A stretch of DNA of 64,000 nucleotides from Cyclobacteriaceae bacterium (lineage in GTDB: Bacteria > Bacteroidota > Bacteroidia > Cytophagales > Cyclobacteriaceae), in NCBI GenBank assembly GCA_028285445.1, contig JANQPQ010000016.1, positions 1-64,000 on the forward strand, in the 5' to 3' direction. Position numbers and translations under genes: made by a program. Positions within the stretch are counted from its first letter, which is position 1. Each line of letters starts with the position of its first letter. The notes under the pieces were generated by a model. That model saw only the letters and a list, made by a program, of their open reading frames with translations. It did not search any database and had not been told where the DNA came from. Shown here piece after piece: positions 45,451-53,487 of this stretch.

Positions 45451-46171
45451 GACTTATGCTTGCTTTTAATTCCTCTTCTATTATCTCAAACGTCTGCCTC
45501 TTCAAATTCTCCAGGTCATCCATGGTTAAGTGAGAGGTTTCGATTGGTTGGTGATATACAATCTTAGCTTTGCGCCAATTTATTAACCAATCTTCGTCTG
45601 GTAATATAATCCAATTATAGGGAATCGTTACAGGTACGATTGGAACTTTTTTTTCGATTGCCACACGGAATGGGCCGTCTTTAAAAGGGGCCATTTCAGG
45701 GGGATTTGCGGTAATTATTCCACCCTCCGGAAACATCATAACGCTTCTCCCTGCCGCGACGGTGTCGGAGGTTCTTAGCAATGTATTATACCGGCTCTTT
45801 AAGCTACTGCGGTCAACTGTAATATGAAGCTTGCGATACATATAGCCGAAGAGTGGGATGCTCTCCATACTGTTCTTCCCAACAAAAACGAAATTTAGTT
45901 TAGTGAGGCCTACGATGGGGATATCCAGGTAAGACATGTGATTAGGACAAAACACATAAGCCTTTCGTTCAATCGGATGTCGGTACTCTATTTCTACCGG
46001 TAGAAAAATCAGGGTGAAGAAGCACTTAGCCCAATATCGATTCAGTGCCAGCGCAAATCGATGCCAGGATTTCTTTTGAATGAACAATAGAAAAAACGGA
46101 AACAACAGGAAGAAAAGGACGACGAATATAATAGAGACGTAGAATGAATATAGTGCCTTGAAAATCTTCAC
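45437..46171 (-). CDS. plsC: 1-acyl-sn-glycerol-3-phosphate acyltransferase
   Basis: A 244-aa inner-membrane acyltransferase that makes phosphatidic acid. An N-terminal hydrophobic segment (about 10-32) is followed by the catalytic HX4D motif (His78, Asp83 in NHMSYLD) and the FPEGG substrate-binding motif. The start is GTG with no ATG nearby. It starts 27 nt after the M42 peptidase gene and overlaps gatC by 14 bp. Confidence 0.92.
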   Translation of the reverse strand: MKIFKALYSFYVSIIFVVLFFLLFPFFLLFIQKKSWHRFALALNRYWAKCFFTLIFLPVEIEYRHPIERKAYVFCPNHMSYLDIPIVGLTKLNFVFVGKNSMESIPLFGYMYRKLHITVDRSSLKSRYNTLLRTSDTVAAGRSVMMFPEGGIITANPPEMAPFKDGPFRVAIEKKVPIVPVTIPYNWIILPDEDWLINWRKAKIVYHQPIETSHLTMDDLENLKRQTFEIIEEELKASISHASR

Positions 46172-46198
46172 AACGTCGGAGGTAGCTAAAGTTAATTT

Positions 46199-47248
46199 CT
46201 ACTTATGTCGCCAGTCGTAAGAATCAAGCTTCTCTAAGCAGGTTTTAAGAAGTGCGATGCTTGCTGATATGTCATCTTTATGAGCCATTTCTATTACCTG
46301 GTGCAGGTGCCGGGTTGGGATACTAACTGCACCGGATATAGCTCCGTCTTTGCCCATTCTTTGTACACCGGCGGTGTCTGTACCACCAGCAGTTAGCACT
46401 TCATTCTGCCACTTGATCTTACCCTTGTCAGCCAGCTCTTTCATATAAGCCACCATGCGGTAGTCGCAGATGGTCATAGCATCCATAGTTTTAATGGCCG
46501 TGCCCTCCCCTAGCTTTGTCACCATTTCATGCGGTTGGGCCCCAGGCAAATCGTAGGCAATGGTTGTATCAAGGCCAAAGCCAAAATCCGGATTGATGGT
46601 ATGTGCAGCAACATTGGCACCTCTAATGCCAACTTCCTCCTGCACGGTAAATACCCCATATACGTCATAAGGCACCTTCTTAAGCTTGCGTAGCGTTTCT
46701 ATCAGCACAAATACTGAAACCCTATTATCAATCGACTTACAATTAACACACTTGCCCATCTCAATTAACTCTCGCTCTCTTGTAACTGGATTGCCCACAC
46801 TAACAACTTTCTCAACCTCCTCCTTTGGCATGCCCATGTCAATGTAAAAATCTTGAATACGAGGCATCTTCGTTCTTTCTTCAGCACTCATCACATGAAT
46901 GGGCTTAGTTCCCATCACGCCAATTACATCTTTCTTGCCATGAACAATTACCCTTTGGGCCGTGAGTGTCTTGGGGTCGAAACCACCAAGTGTCGTAAAT
47001 CTCAGGAATCCATTGTCATCAATATGGGTAACCATAAATCCGATTTCATCCATGTGGGCTGCTACCATGGCTTTCTTCTTATCGGATGTGCCCTTTTTAA
47101 TGGTGATCACATTACCCATGTTGTCCACGTCAACGCTATCAACTAGCGGGGTTATTTCCTTGATAATCAGCTGCCTTATTTTGCTCTCATAACCGGGGGC
47201 ACCAGGAGCTTCACAAATGGCTTTCAAGAGATTGATGTTCAATGGCAT
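46199..47248 (-). CDS. M42-family metallopeptidase
   Basis: A 349-aa cytosolic aminopeptidase of the tetrahedral (TET) type. AAHMDEIGFMVTHID has the metal ligand His65 and catalytic Asp67. DNRVSVFVL, VFTVQEEVGIRGA with the catalytic glutamate pair and GGTDTAGVQRMG with the last ligand region follow. It sits 74 bp downstream of the tRNA-Leu pair and may share their transcript, as no terminator lies between. A second M42 gene, partial, lies at the right edge. Confidence 0.93.
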   Translation of the reverse strand: MPLNINLLKAICEAPGAPGYESKIRQLIIKEITPLVDSVDVDNMGNVITIKKGTSDKKKAMVAAHMDEIGFMVTHIDDNGFLRFTTLGGFDPKTLTAQRVIVHGKKDVIGVMGTKPIHVMSAEERTKMPRIQDFYIDMGMPKEEVEKVVSVGNPVTRERELIEMGKCVNCKSIDNRVSVFVLIETLRKLKKVPYDVYGVFTVQEEVGIRGANVAAHTINPDFGFGLDTTIAYDLPGAQPHEMVTKLGEGTAIKTMDAMTICDYRMVAYMKELADKGKIKWQNEVLTAGGTDTAGVQRMGKDGAISGAVSIPTRHLHQVIEMAHKDDISASIALLKTCLEKLDSYDWRHK

Positions 47249-47322
47249 TTTCTAGTAATTCGGGGTTTGAGATGAAGGGCAAGCCAGCCATTTTAAGCAA
47301 TGACCAGCTGCGTTTGATTCTG

Positions 47323-47406
47323 TGCCGAAGAAGGGATTCGAACCCCCACGACCTTGCGGTCACATGTCCCTGAAACATGCGTGTCTACCAGTTTCACCAC
47401 TTCGGC
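47323..47406 (-). tRNA. tRNA-Leu (anticodon CAG)
   Basis: Acceptor arms GCCGAAG/CTTCGGC pair fully with discriminator A at 47323. Anticodon stem CATGT/ACATG encloses TTCAGGG, giving CAG (47372-47370, reads CUG). A long variable arm is present; CCA is not encoded. It is 9 nt downstream of tRNA-Leu(GAG). Confidence 0.96.
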
Positions 47407-47415
47407 AATACTGTG

Positions 47416-47501
47416 TGCGCACGAGAGGAGTCGAACCTCCACGACCGTTACCGATCACTAGGCCCTCAACCTAGCGCGTCTACCAATTCCGCCACGTGCG
47501 C
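47416..47501 (-). tRNA. tRNA-Leu (anticodon GAG)
   Basis: Acceptor arms GCGCACG/CGTGCGC pair fully with discriminator A at 47416. Anticodon stem CTAGG/CCTAG encloses TTGAGGG, giving GAG (47467-47465, reads CUC and CUU). Long variable arm; CCA not encoded. It is first of a two-tRNA unit. Confidence 0.96.
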
Positions 47502-47511
47502 AAGAGGACTG

Positions 47512-47539
47512 CAAAAGTAGGAAGTTTTTTCTTAACAAA
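47512..47539 (-). promoter_or_regulatory. Probable promoter of the tRNA-Leu pair
   Basis: TACTTTTG (47519-47512) on the minus strand is a full -7 match, 10 nt before the tRNA. TTTG (47539-47536) lies 16 nt upstream, three bases short of the usual spacer. Confidence 0.5.
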
Positions 47540-47562
47540 CTATGGGCCGAAGAAGAAAGGAT

Positions 47563-48540
47563 TTAGCTCAATCCCCACACTGAATCGACGAAATAACTAT
47601 TCTCATCGAAGTAGTTTTCCTTCACTTTGAAACCCGATTTAGAAGCCAGATTCTCAACATCTACCATATTGAATTTCTGAGAAACCTCAGTATAAATTGG
47701 CTCCCAGGGAAGGAAACTAAACGTTTGATCCAGTGCATGAATATATACCTCCTGACGGATCTTGCTAATGAGGAAACTTTTTGTTTCTCCCGTCACGGGG
47801 TTGTAACTGGGAAAATGCTGAAAAGTATCAAGATCAAACTCGCCGCCAAGCTCATTGTTGATCCGATGTAATAAGTTGAAATTAAATTCTCGGGTAACGC
47901 CCTTGCTATCATCGTAGGCCTGAAGTATAACGCTTGGATCTTTTTTGAGATCAAAGCCGATCATGATCAGGTCGTCATCGCTAAGATGCACGTTTACCTT
48001 CTTCAAAAAATCTATGGATTGCTTTTTGGAGAAATTGCCAATATTGGAGCCCAGGAAAAGCACTACTTTTCTAGAATTCCCTGACAGGTGAAGTTTCTTG
48101 AGAGCACGGAAGTAGTCATCTTCAATCCCCTCCACTTGTAGTTCTGGAAAGGTCTTTTTTAAGTCTGTTTCCAGAATATCCAGCACGTTTCCAGAAATGT
48201 CAATAGGAACGTAGGTGAATTCGGCCTTGGACTCCAGGAAGCTCTTGAGAAGTACTTTGGTCTTAAGGCCATCTCCGGCACCAAACTCTATTAATTGAAA
48301 ACCATGATCACTCTGGTCGAAGAGCTGCAGTAAGTTAGACTTATGCGTATCAAAAATCTCGTATTCAGCCCTGGTAAGGTAGTACTCTTCCAGGTTCATG
48401 ATTTCCTGGAAAAGTTTGTCTCCTTTCTCGTTATAGAAATACTTAGAATGAAGAAATTTTGGTGATGAGGATAATCCGAGCCTAACATCCTCTGCAAAAA
48501 TCTCATCAATCACCTTCGCTCGGTTTTGTGAGTTGTCCAT
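47563..48540 (-). CDS. egtD: L-histidine N-alpha-methyltransferase
   Basis: SAM-dependent enzyme (325 aa) that trimethylates histidine to hercynine, first step of ergothioneine synthesis. It has the EgtD family N-terminus (HSKYFYNEKGDKLFQEI, EEYYLTRAEYEI), a SAM-binding segment FGAGDGLKTK and FLGSNIGNF. It follows egtB directly: the two coding regions are adjacent with no gap. The egtB pairing strengthens both calls. Confidence 0.93.
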   Translation of the reverse strand: MDNSQNRAKVIDEIFAEDVRLGLSSSPKFLHSKYFYNEKGDKLFQEIMNLEEYYLTRAEYEIFDTHKSNLLQLFDQSDHGFQLIEFGAGDGLKTKVLLKSFLESKAEFTYVPIDISGNVLDILETDLKKTFPELQVEGIEDDYFRALKKLHLSGNSRKVVLFLGSNIGNFSKKQSIDFLKKVNVHLSDDDLIMIGFDLKKDPSVILQAYDDSKGVTREFNFNLLHRINNELGGEFDLDTFQHFPSYNPVTGETKSFLISKIRQEVYIHALDQTFSFLPWEPIYTEVSQKFNMVDVENLASKSGFKVKENYFDENSYFVDSVWGLS

Positions 48541-49800
48541 TTATATATTTTGCGCTAGCCTAAATCCGTTAAACTGCCATCTTAAATGTGGGTGCCAAAA
48601 GTTTCTATAGGTGCTACGAATGTGATTTCTAGGTGTGGCACATGACCCGCCACGTAGTACCATCTGGTTAATCATAAATTTGCCATTATACTCGCCAATA
48701 GCTCCTTCAACCGTCTTAAAGTTAGGATAAGGTAGATAGGCACTGGCTGTCCATTCCCAGGCATCGCCGAACATCTGGTTTGAGCTGGGGTCTCCATAAA
48801 CGGTATCATACATTTCATTCTCAACAAAATTGCCAGCCTCCTTGTTCACGTAAAGTGCAGATTTAGCCGCAACCTCCCACTCAAATTCTGTCGGAAGTCT
48901 CATGCCTTTCCACCGGGCAAAGGCATCTGCTTCAAAATAACTTAAATGTGTTACCGGATCCTGTGGGTTCACTTCTCGCAGTCCATTCATAGTGAAGCGG
49001 TGCCAGACACCATCCAGGTTGTGCCAATACATGGGTGCCTTAGTCTCCAAACCCTTTGCCCACTCCCAACCTTCAGATAGCCAGAAACTGAACTGCTCAT
49101 AGCCGCCATCTCGCATAAACTCAAGGAATTCCTTATTGGTAACAAGTCGGTCTTGAATTTGATAAGCATGGAGGAAGACTTTGTGTAGGCCCTCTTCATT
49201 ATCAAAATGAAAATCGTTGCCATCATACCCAACCTCATAAATCCCTTCCTCCACATCTACTACGTTTGGTTTTGCTTCAAAAGCCTTATCCGGCTGATCA
49301 TAAGGGATTTTATCATATACAGGGAAAAGCGGATTATGCCCAAGAATATATTTTATATCAGTTACCAGTAGCTCCTGGTGTTGCTGCTCATGCTGAAGAC
49401 CCAGTTCTAATACTTTTGCGAGATCGGCGCCTATTTCATTCTTGGAAAGAAACTCGGCCATATGCTCATCCACATAATGGCGATAGCTCTTTATATCAGC
49501 GGTACTGGGCCTGGTCATGTTCCCACGATCGGCCCTTAGTACTCTCTTCCCTACAGATTCATAATAGCTATTGAACATGAAGGCGTAGTCTTCGTCGTAA
49601 ATGGCGTATCCTTGGCAGTGGGGAACTAATACAAACTGCTCAAAGAACCAGGTGGTGTGTGCCAGGTGCCACTTCGGTGGGCTCACGTCAACTACTGGTT
49701 GTACTACATAGTCTTCTGGTTTCAGTGGAGCGCACAACTTCAACGACTGCTCTCTAACAGACAAAAATCTGGTTTTGAGGTCGTTATCAATTTCTATCAT
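48541..49800 (-). CDS. egtB: Ergothioneine biosynthesis sulfoxide synthase EgtB
   Basis: Non-haem iron enzyme (419 aa from the ATG at 49800) that forms the C-S bond between hercynine and a thiol. The DinB-like N-terminal half has His48 (WHLAHTTWFFEQ) and the HxxxHxE motif His137, His141, Glu143 (QHEQQHQE), the probable iron ligands. The C-terminal half is an FGE-sulfatase-like domain (MRLPTEFEWEVAA, LRGGSCATPRNHI, the family-typical FNGFRLA). No egtA, egtC or egtE is nearby, so the thiol may be free cysteine. A TTG at 49848 is rejected as start. Confidence 0.93.
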   Translation of the reverse strand: MIEIDNDLKTRFLSVREQSLKLCAPLKPEDYVVQPVVDVSPPKWHLAHTTWFFEQFVLVPHCQGYAIYDEDYAFMFNSYYESVGKRVLRADRGNMTRPSTADIKSYRHYVDEHMAEFLSKNEIGADLAKVLELGLQHEQQHQELLVTDIKYILGHNPLFPVYDKIPYDQPDKAFEAKPNVVDVEEGIYEVGYDGNDFHFDNEEGLHKVFLHAYQIQDRLVTNKEFLEFMRDGGYEQFSFWLSEGWEWAKGLETKAPMYWHNLDGVWHRFTMNGLREVNPQDPVTHLSYFEADAFARWKGMRLPTEFEWEVAAKSALYVNKEAGNFVENEMYDTVYGDPSSNQMFGDAWEWTASAYLPYPNFKTVEGAIGEYNGKFMINQMVLRGGSCATPRNHIRSTYRNFWHPHLRWQFNGFRLAQNI

Positions 49801-49966
49801 ATTTCGAAATATTCGGAAATAGTATAATCTAAAGTTAAGTGATGCCAACCAGCAATCCCAATTAATGACGATTTAGTGGAGCAAAGCGAGACAATCTCTG
49901 GCAAAATCAACCACCAAATGTCAGTTACTAAGCAAATCTAACTGGGGATTTAATATCGAATCAGTC

Positions 49967-51595
49967 TTATGTTTGTATCACTCCAAGATTAAAACGCTCT
50001 GTGATTGGCGCGTTATTAGCGGCCTCAATGCCCTGAGAAATGATAGTGCGTGTTTGCAGAGGATCAATGATTCCATCAACCCACAGTCGAGATGCTGCGT
50101 AATACGGGCTTAGTTGATTATTGTAGCGATCGGTAATTTCCTTGAGGTGCTCCGCTTTTTCTTCCTCGCTAATTTCTTTACCCTGGGCTTTTAGAGAAGA
50201 TACTTTTATCTGCAATAGGGTCTTGGCCGCGGAAGCTCCGCTCATAACCGCTATTTGTGCCGTGGGCCAGGCAAATATTAACCGCGGATCGTAAGCCTTA
50301 CCGCACATGGCATAGTTTCCAGCACCATATGAATTACCAGTGATGATAGTGAATTTGGGTACAACAGAGTTTGATACAGCATTTACCATTTTTGCTCCAT
50401 CCTTGATAATACCACCATGCTCTGCCCTACTGCCAACCATAAAGCCCGAAACATCCTGCAGAAAAACCAATGGTATCTTTCGCTGATTGCAATTCATAAC
50501 AAAACGTGCGGCCTTATCCGCGGAGTCGGAATAAATCACTCCTCCCATCTGCATCTCCCCTTTTTTGGACTTCACAATTTTCCTTTGGTTAGCAACAATT
50601 CCTACCGCCCAACCATCTATCCGGCCAGTTCCGCAGATAATGGTTTTGCCATAAAGTGCCTTGTATTGCTGGAATTCGGAATTGTCAACGAGGCGCCTAA
50701 TAATGTCGAGGGTATCATAGGGCTTGGACCGGTCACTAGGAAAGAGGCCGTAGATTTCCTTTTCATCTTCTTTAGGTGGAGCCGGCTTTGTCCTATCGAA
50801 ACCTGCTTTTTCGAATTCACCAAATTTGTCGAAAATTCCCTTGATTGCATCCAATGCATCCTCATCGCTGGCGTACTTGTCGTCTGTTACTCCCGAGATC
50901 TCACATTGAGTTGTGGCTCCACCGAGGGTTTCATTGTCAATATCTTCTCCAATAGCCGCCTTAACCAGGTAAGAACCGGCCAGAAATATTGATCCTGTTT
51001 TATCTACAATCAATGCCTCATCTGACATTATAGGTAGATAAGCCCCTCCGGCAACGCAGCTGCCCATAATGGCCGCTACTTGAACAATACCCATGGAAGA
51101 CATCCTGGCATTGTTGCGAAATTGTCTGCCAAAGTGCTCTTTATCCGGGAAAATCTCATCCTGCATTGGCAAGAAAACTCCAGCACTGTCAACCAGGTAA
51201 ATTATAGGCAATCTGTTTTCTATAGCAATTTCCTGGGCACGTAGGTTCTTCTTGGCAGTCATTGGAAACCAGGCACCAGCTTTTACCGTGGCATCGTTGG
51301 CTACAATCATACATTGTCTACCTTTTACTCTTCCAATGCCAGTAACAACGCCAGCCGAAGGACAACCGCCGTGCTCTTCATACATACCATCTGCCACAAA
51401 GGCACCAATCTCTGTAAATTCAGATTTTTTATCGATAAGATATTCAATGCGCTCCCGGGCAGTGAGTTTGCCCTTGGCGTGATGGGAATCAATCTTCTTC
51501 TTTCCCCCTCCTAGTTTTACCTTTTCTAATTTGCTCTTTAGTGCTGCCGAAAGCTGTTTTATCTCGTCCTCGTTCTTGTTAAAAGCTATATCCAT
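49967..51595 (-). CDS. Acyl-CoA carboxylase carboxyltransferase (beta) subunit
   Basis: A 542-aa biotin-dependent carboxyltransferase with two crotonase-like halves. KGKLTARERIEYLIDKKSEF, GGAYLPIMSDEALIV and MCGKAYDPRLIFAWPTAQIAVMSG are typical of propionyl-, methylcrotonyl- and related acyl-CoA carboxylases. Methylcrotonyl-CoA or propionyl-CoA is the likely substrate, but sequence alone does not decide. The biotin carboxylase and carrier are not adjacent. It has its own probable promoter (51626-51657). Confidence 0.92.
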   Translation of the reverse strand: MDIAFNKNEDEIKQLSAALKSKLEKVKLGGGKKKIDSHHAKGKLTARERIEYLIDKKSEFTEIGAFVADGMYEEHGGCPSAGVVTGIGRVKGRQCMIVANDATVKAGAWFPMTAKKNLRAQEIAIENRLPIIYLVDSAGVFLPMQDEIFPDKEHFGRQFRNNARMSSMGIVQVAAIMGSCVAGGAYLPIMSDEALIVDKTGSIFLAGSYLVKAAIGEDIDNETLGGATTQCEISGVTDDKYASDEDALDAIKGIFDKFGEFEKAGFDRTKPAPPKEDEKEIYGLFPSDRSKPYDTLDIIRRLVDNSEFQQYKALYGKTIICGTGRIDGWAVGIVANQRKIVKSKKGEMQMGGVIYSDSADKAARFVMNCNQRKIPLVFLQDVSGFMVGSRAEHGGIIKDGAKMVNAVSNSVVPKFTIITGNSYGAGNYAMCGKAYDPRLIFAWPTAQIAVMSGASAAKTLLQIKVSSLKAQGKEISEEEKAEHLKEITDRYNNQLSPYYAASRLWVDGIIDPLQTRTIISQGIEAANNAPITERFNLGVIQT

Positions 51596-51625
51596 AGGCT
51601 ATAAGGGATGGGTAATTTGGAAACA

Positions 51626-51657
51626 CGAAATTAAAGGAGCCTCGGAAGATTAACAAG
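51626..51657 (-). promoter_or_regulatory. Probable promoter of the acyl-CoA carboxylase gene
   Basis: CTTG (51657-51654), 20 nt and TAATTTCG (51633-51626) on the minus strand fit the consensus with one mismatch in each box. Initiation near 51619 leaves a 24-nt leader. Confidence 0.42.
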
Positions 51658-52617
51658 CTAGTTTTCCCGGGCCTGCTTCTCTAAATCTTTTTGGATCTTC
51701 TTTCTGCTTTTTCCCAGGGGTCCCATAAAGTGCTTGGGGTTTTCATTGAAGTGAATAACTAGCTTATCCAAATCCTCAATAGTTTTCTGCAGGCTAACAT
51801 AAAGAGAATCTTCAGTCATTAACTTGGTAAGTGTTCCTGAACCGTTGTTAATCCGGTCAATCGTCAGAGATAAGCTATCAAGAAGCTGGTTGGTTTTTGT
51901 CAGGGTTGTTTTGAAATCGACCGTTTTTAATGAATCGGCTACCTGACCATACTTTTCGAGTACAGGGCTAAACTTGGTATTAAGCTCCTTAAAGCTCGCT
52001 GTGCTTTCCTCAAGGTTGGCAAGTATATTACTCAGGCGTTGTCTGTTTTCTCGATTTGTCATCAGACCGGCGTTCCTGGTTGCTACTTCCAAGTTGGTTA
52101 GCACATTGGTGATCTTCTCAGTATTGCCAGTTAGCCCTTCTAATATTGTGTTCACTCTTCTAATAGTAACCTGGAGGTTATCTGCTACTGGCAGCGCACT
52201 TTCTTTTAGCAAGTCTTCCAGGGCCTTATCTAATCGGCCAGGAATGGTATCACCACTCTCCAGTATATTGTCGAGGGGTCCAACTTCCAATACAATGGAT
52301 ACACTTCCAAGGAGATCAACATCGAGTAAGGCTACTGTAGAATCACCCACCTGGATATTGTCAGCAATATCAAGTTCAACAAGGATTTGGTGATCTTGTT
52401 GTTGCAGTATCTCAATGTTGCTAACGCGCCCTACCGAGAAGCCATTGATTTTTACGGGATTTGATTCCTGTAATCCAGCAACGCCGCCATAAATAACATA
52501 GTACTTGTTAGTAGGAGACCAGAATTCAACACCTTTGAGGTAGTTGAAGCCGATATACAAAAGGCCTATTGATAAAACTGCGAATAATCCAACCTTCGCT
52601 TCTTTACTGAACTTCAC
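51658..52617 (-). CDS. MlaD-family (MCE-domain) protein
   Basis: A 319-aa inner-membrane protein. One N-terminal transmembrane helix (about 9-24, VGLFAVLSIGLLYIGF) anchors a periplasmic MCE domain (about 35-110, with VKINGFSVGRVSNIEIL) that bridges lipid transport. A long coiled C-terminal region (about 150-300) follows. No mlaE or mlaF lies beside it. It begins 15 nt after the amidase stop codon with a GTG start, so it is co-transcribed with a peptidoglycan hydrolase. Confidence 0.9.
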   Translation of the reverse strand: MKFSKEAKVGLFAVLSIGLLYIGFNYLKGVEFWSPTNKYYVIYGGVAGLQESNPVKINGFSVGRVSNIEILQQQDHQILVELDIADNIQVGDSTVALLDVDLLGSVSIVLEVGPLDNILESGDTIPGRLDKALEDLLKESALPVADNLQVTIRRVNTILEGLTGNTEKITNVLTNLEVATRNAGLMTNRENRQRLSNILANLEESTASFKELNTKFSPVLEKYGQVADSLKTVDFKTTLTKTNQLLDSLSLTIDRINNGSGTLTKLMTEDSLYVSLQKTIEDLDKLVIHFNENPKHFMGPLGKSRKKIQKDLEKQAREN

Positions 52618-52632
52618 TCGTCATGGTTTAGG

Positions 52633-53454
52633 TTACATGGAATCCATCTCTTCTTTGTAATCTCTGAATGCCCGGAAAATACCAGAAGCGATGTAGTCTT
52701 GCTTTAATTCGTCATTTAGGTTTCTTTCGTCAGCACTGTTAGTTAAGAATCCAGTCTCTACCAGAATGCTGGGCATTGACGTCCTCCAAAGTACGATAAA
52801 TCCCGCTTGCTTCACACCTCTGCTCTTTAAACCTACCCGAGTTTTAAATTGTTTTTCAACCTTAGCCGCCAATTTTAAGCTACTTTCCAAATGCGCACTT
52901 TGGTAAAGTGAAAATATGATGTGTGACTCAGGTGACTTCGGATCAAACCCTTCATAAACTTCGCGATAATCGTCCTCCATCAACACAACTTCATTTTCCC
53001 TTCTAGCCACATTCAGATTCTCCTGAGATTTATGCAAACCCATTACATAGGTTTCGGTTCCCCTTACATTGGGAAGTGAGATGGCATTACAGTGAATGGA
53101 AATAAAAACGTCAGCACCATTCTTGTTGGCTATTTCCGCACGGTGATTCAATTCGATAAACCGGTCATCACTTCGAGTGTAAATTACTTCCACACCCTTT
53201 ATCCGGTCTTCTATATACCGCCCGGTTTTTAATGCAATCTTCAGTGCTATGTCTTTTTCAAGACTATACTTGCCGGAAGTACCTGGGTCTTTGCCACCAT
53301 GGCCGGCGTCAATAACCACTCTCTTAACCTTGAAGTCTCGCTTTTCTAAGGTCGTAAATGAACCTAGCAAGGTTATTGTACTTAGCAGCGCTATGATACC
53401 GAGATTCCCCACAATGTTTCGATTGTTAGGACTTATTGAAATAACTTTACGCAA
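52633..53454 (-). CDS. N-acetylmuramoyl-L-alanine amidase (Amidase_3)
   Basis: A 273-aa exported zinc amidase that cleaves the stem peptide from muramic acid. Zinc ligands are His52 (VVIDAGHGGKDPG), Glu66 and His121 (FISIHCNA). LVETGFLTNSADERNL supplies the catalytic glutamate. A hydrophobic segment at about 14-32 is a signal or anchor. The start is TTG: a stop closes the frame at 53467-53469 and no ATG lies between. It diverges from lptD with only 33 bp between the two starts. Confidence 0.9.
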   Translation of the reverse strand: MRKVISISPNNRNIVGNLGIIALLSTITLLGSFTTLEKRDFKVKRVVIDAGHGGKDPGTSGKYSLEKDIALKIALKTGRYIEDRIKGVEVIYTRSDDRFIELNHRAEIANKNGADVFISIHCNAISLPNVRGTETYVMGLHKSQENLNVARRENEVVLMEDDYREVYEGFDPKSPESHIIFSLYQSAHLESSLKLAAKVEKQFKTRVGLKSRGVKQAGFIVLWRTSMPSILVETGFLTNSADERNLNDELKQDYIASGIFRAFRDYKEEMDSM

Positions 53455-53487
53455 AGTTGTAAATTTTTATCAAAACTGAAAAAAGCC

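Noticed and set aside
50417-50992. 191-codon plus-strand frame opposite the acyl-CoA carboxylase gene
   Set aside because: Antisense to a fully conserved coding region, with no domain or start signal.
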